Origin: Candidatus Epulonipiscium viviparus
GTDB lineage: Bacteria > Bacillota > Clostridia > Lachnospirales > Cellulosilyticaceae
DNA: 64,000 nt
Direction: 5' to 3'
Assembly (NCBI RefSeq): GCF_030708075.1
Contig: NZ_CP117982.1
Span: forward strand, 2,683,302-2,747,301
Below the pieces are notes generated by a model, which was not told where the DNA came from, did not search any database, and was given only the letters and a program-made list of their open reading frames with translations. The position numbers and the translations under genes are program-made. Below are positions 62,908-64,000 of the stretch, piece by piece. The stretch's first letter is position 1, and every line of letters begins with the position of its first letter.

Positions 62908-62918
62908 AGGTTTATCTT

Positions 62919-63299
62919 ATGAGATATAACACAAAAAATAGGCAAAAGATTTTGGAGTTTATAAAAAGTCAAAGAGATAAATATGTTACTATTAATGAAA
63001 TTAACGCTGAATTAGAAAGACAAAGCATTAAAATGAGTCTATCAACTATATATAGATATATGGACTATTTAGAAACTGAACAACTAATCAGCAAACACAT
63101 TGATGCTAACGAAAAAAAAAGTTATTTTCGTTATACTGGAGATAATCCTGCGTGTAAAGAGCATCTTCACCTAAAATGTAATAATTGTGGAATAACGATT
63201 CATCTGCCAGCAGATATTCTAGAAAATGCGAACATTCATAATTTTAAAATTGAATATGATTCGTCAGTGATAGTTGGCATTTGTGAAGATTGTCAATAG
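62919..63299 (+). CDS. Fur-family metalloregulator
   Basis: The 126-residue protein has an N-terminal winged helix (IKMSLSTIYRYMDYLETEQLI) and a C-terminal dimer domain with the metal-binding CKEHLHLKCNNCG and two structural-zinc Cys pairs (CNNC and CEDC). The HLHLKC pattern belongs to the Fur/Zur/PerR superfamily. I cannot separate Fur, Zur and PerR by sequence alone; no clear Fur box is seen nearby. GGAGG precedes the ATG. Confidence 0.9.
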   Translation: MRYNTKNRQKILEFIKSQRDKYVTINEINAELERQSIKMSLSTIYRYMDYLETEQLISKHIDANEKKSYFRYTGDNPACKEHLHLKCNNCGITIHLPADILENANIHNFKIEYDSSVIVGICEDCQ

Positions 63300-63310
63300 A
63301 AAACAACTGG

Positions 63311-63332
63311 GCCTCCCAAAATAAAAGGAGGC
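63311..63332. terminator. Hairpin terminator between convergent fur-family and ABC ATPase genes
   Basis: GCCTCC and GGAGGC form a 6-bp stem. The T-run is short on both strands, so termination is possible but weak. Confidence 0.55.
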
Positions 63333-63351
63333 TATATTTGTGTGCCAAAAA

Positions 63352-64000
63352 TTATATAGCTAGCATTAGGGGGCGCTGCACTGATTTGTCAGCAACAATT
63401 TCCCCGTTGTGCATTGTAACGACTCGATCGGAGATTTTAGAAACCAAATTTAAGTCATGGCAAACGAATAATACTGTTAAATTAGTTTTGGCATGAATAT
63501 CTTTGATAAGATCAATGATTTTATCGCGGGTGATAATGTCTAATGCACTGGTGGCTTCGTCCAAAATCAAAACTTCTGGATTTAAGGTTAATGCTCTAGC
63601 AAGGCCGACTCGTTGCCTCTGGCCACCACTCATTTCTTTTGGGTATCGATTTAAAAAGCTTTGATTTAGACCCACTTTTTCTAAAAATTCTGTGGCAAAT
63701 TTGATTTTTTCTTTTTTGCTAATCAGCTTAAAATTGATTAGAGGTTCGCATATAATATCAAGGACTTTCATTTTGGGATTTAGAGAAGTGGTAGTATCTT
63801 GAAATAGCATTTGAATATTACGTCTACTTGTTCGCAAGTGTTTGCCTTTTAACTCTGTAATGTCAACGCCATTGTATACAACTTCGCCACTAGTTTTAGA
63901 TTCGAGACTGGTAATAATTTTCATAAGGGTACTTTTGCCGCAACCGCTTTCGCCAACTATAGATATAAATTCGCCTTTGTATATATCAAATGAAACGTTA
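63352..64000 (-). CDS. Oligopeptide/nickel ABC transporter ATP-binding protein, partial at window edge
   Basis: The frame is open to the right edge, so the start is outside the window; about 216 residues are visible. It contains Walker A GESGCGKST, the Q-loop MLFQDTTTSLNP, the ABC signature MSGGQRQRVGLARAL, Walker B VLILDEATSALD and the H-loop FVCHD. The DTTTSLNP variant of the Q-loop marks the OppF/DppF/NikE group. It energises import of peptides or nickel. Its permease partners should lie to the right of the window. Confidence 0.9.
   Translation of the reverse strand, partial: NVSFDIYKGEFISIVGESGCGKSTLMKIITSLESKTSGEVVYNGVDITELKGKHLRTSRRNIQMLFQDTTTSLNPKMKVLDIICEPLINFKLISKKEKIKFATEFLEKVGLNQSFLNRYPKEMSGGQRQRVGLARALTLNPEVLILDEATSALDIITRDKIIDLIKDIHAKTNLTVLFVCHDLNLVSKISDRVVTMHNGEIVADKSVQRPLMLAI

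Overview
The window comes from a low-GC Firmicute, most likely class Clostridia and probably near the Lachnospirales; I cannot name a genus. The support is AT-rich DNA, strong Shine-Dalgarno sites, a CIRCE/HrcA heat-shock operon, MEP-pathway isoprenoid genes (ispE, ispF), Mini-RNase III, a SCIFF-type radical SAM maturase beside secD/secF, a WalRK system with YycH/YycI, and a nickel-pincer (lar) cofactor operon. An MCP, YcgR-type PilZ proteins and a sigma-D-like promoter suggest a motile cell. I see no rRNA, tRNA, CRISPR array, transposase or prophage; this is mostly chromosomal backbone.

Layout. 1-8.2 kb: end of a lipid-type glycosyltransferase, a Gln/Ala-rich DUF5610-like protein, a two-component system, paired chromate transporters, a PurK-like pseudoenzyme, a GntR regulator and ispE. 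8.4-11.8 kb: an MCP and an orphan solute-binding lipoprotein. 11.8-18.7 kb: hrcA-grpE-dnaK-dnaJ, then prmA-rsmE, whose junction carries a perfect 184-bp tandem duplication. 18.7-31 kb: SCIFF maturase without its peptide, secD-secF, a GH18 protein, a CwlD-like amidase, radA, ispF-cysS-mrnC-rlmB and a MATE pump. 31-33.2 kb: three poorly known genes, one a degenerate endonuclease/phosphatase-fold protein. 33.3-41 kb (minus strand): LysM protein, walR, walK, a secreted beta-rich protein, yycH, yycI and murA, a cell-wall homeostasis operon. 41-45 kb: a D-2-hydroxyacid dehydrogenase with larE, larB and a larC split by an apparent programmed -1 frameshift. 45-50 kb: a cyclic-di-GMP island (PilZ, degenerate HD-GYP, degenerate GGDEF plus intact EAL, PilZ), ending in a perfect 201-bp tandem duplication. 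50-53.6 kb: a small membrane protein, an amidase without signal peptide, a YczE-type protein and an MFS transporter. 53.7-58.7 kb (minus strand): a five-gene sugar or polyol catabolic operon. 59-64 kb: a 93-residue acidic orphan, hom-thrC, a small membrane protein, hfq, a Fur-family regulator and the end of an Opp/Dpp-type ABC ATPase.

The most notable points are the two exact tandem duplications, which are either very recent or assembly joins; the maturase without an adjacent SCIFF peptide; the larC frameshift on nine adenines; the c-di-GMP island that appears to keep degradation and sensing but to have lost synthesis; and several enzyme folds that have lost catalytic residues (PurK-like, EEP-like, HD-GYP-like, GGDEF). 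All functions are read from sequence motifs and remembered family features; no database search was run.
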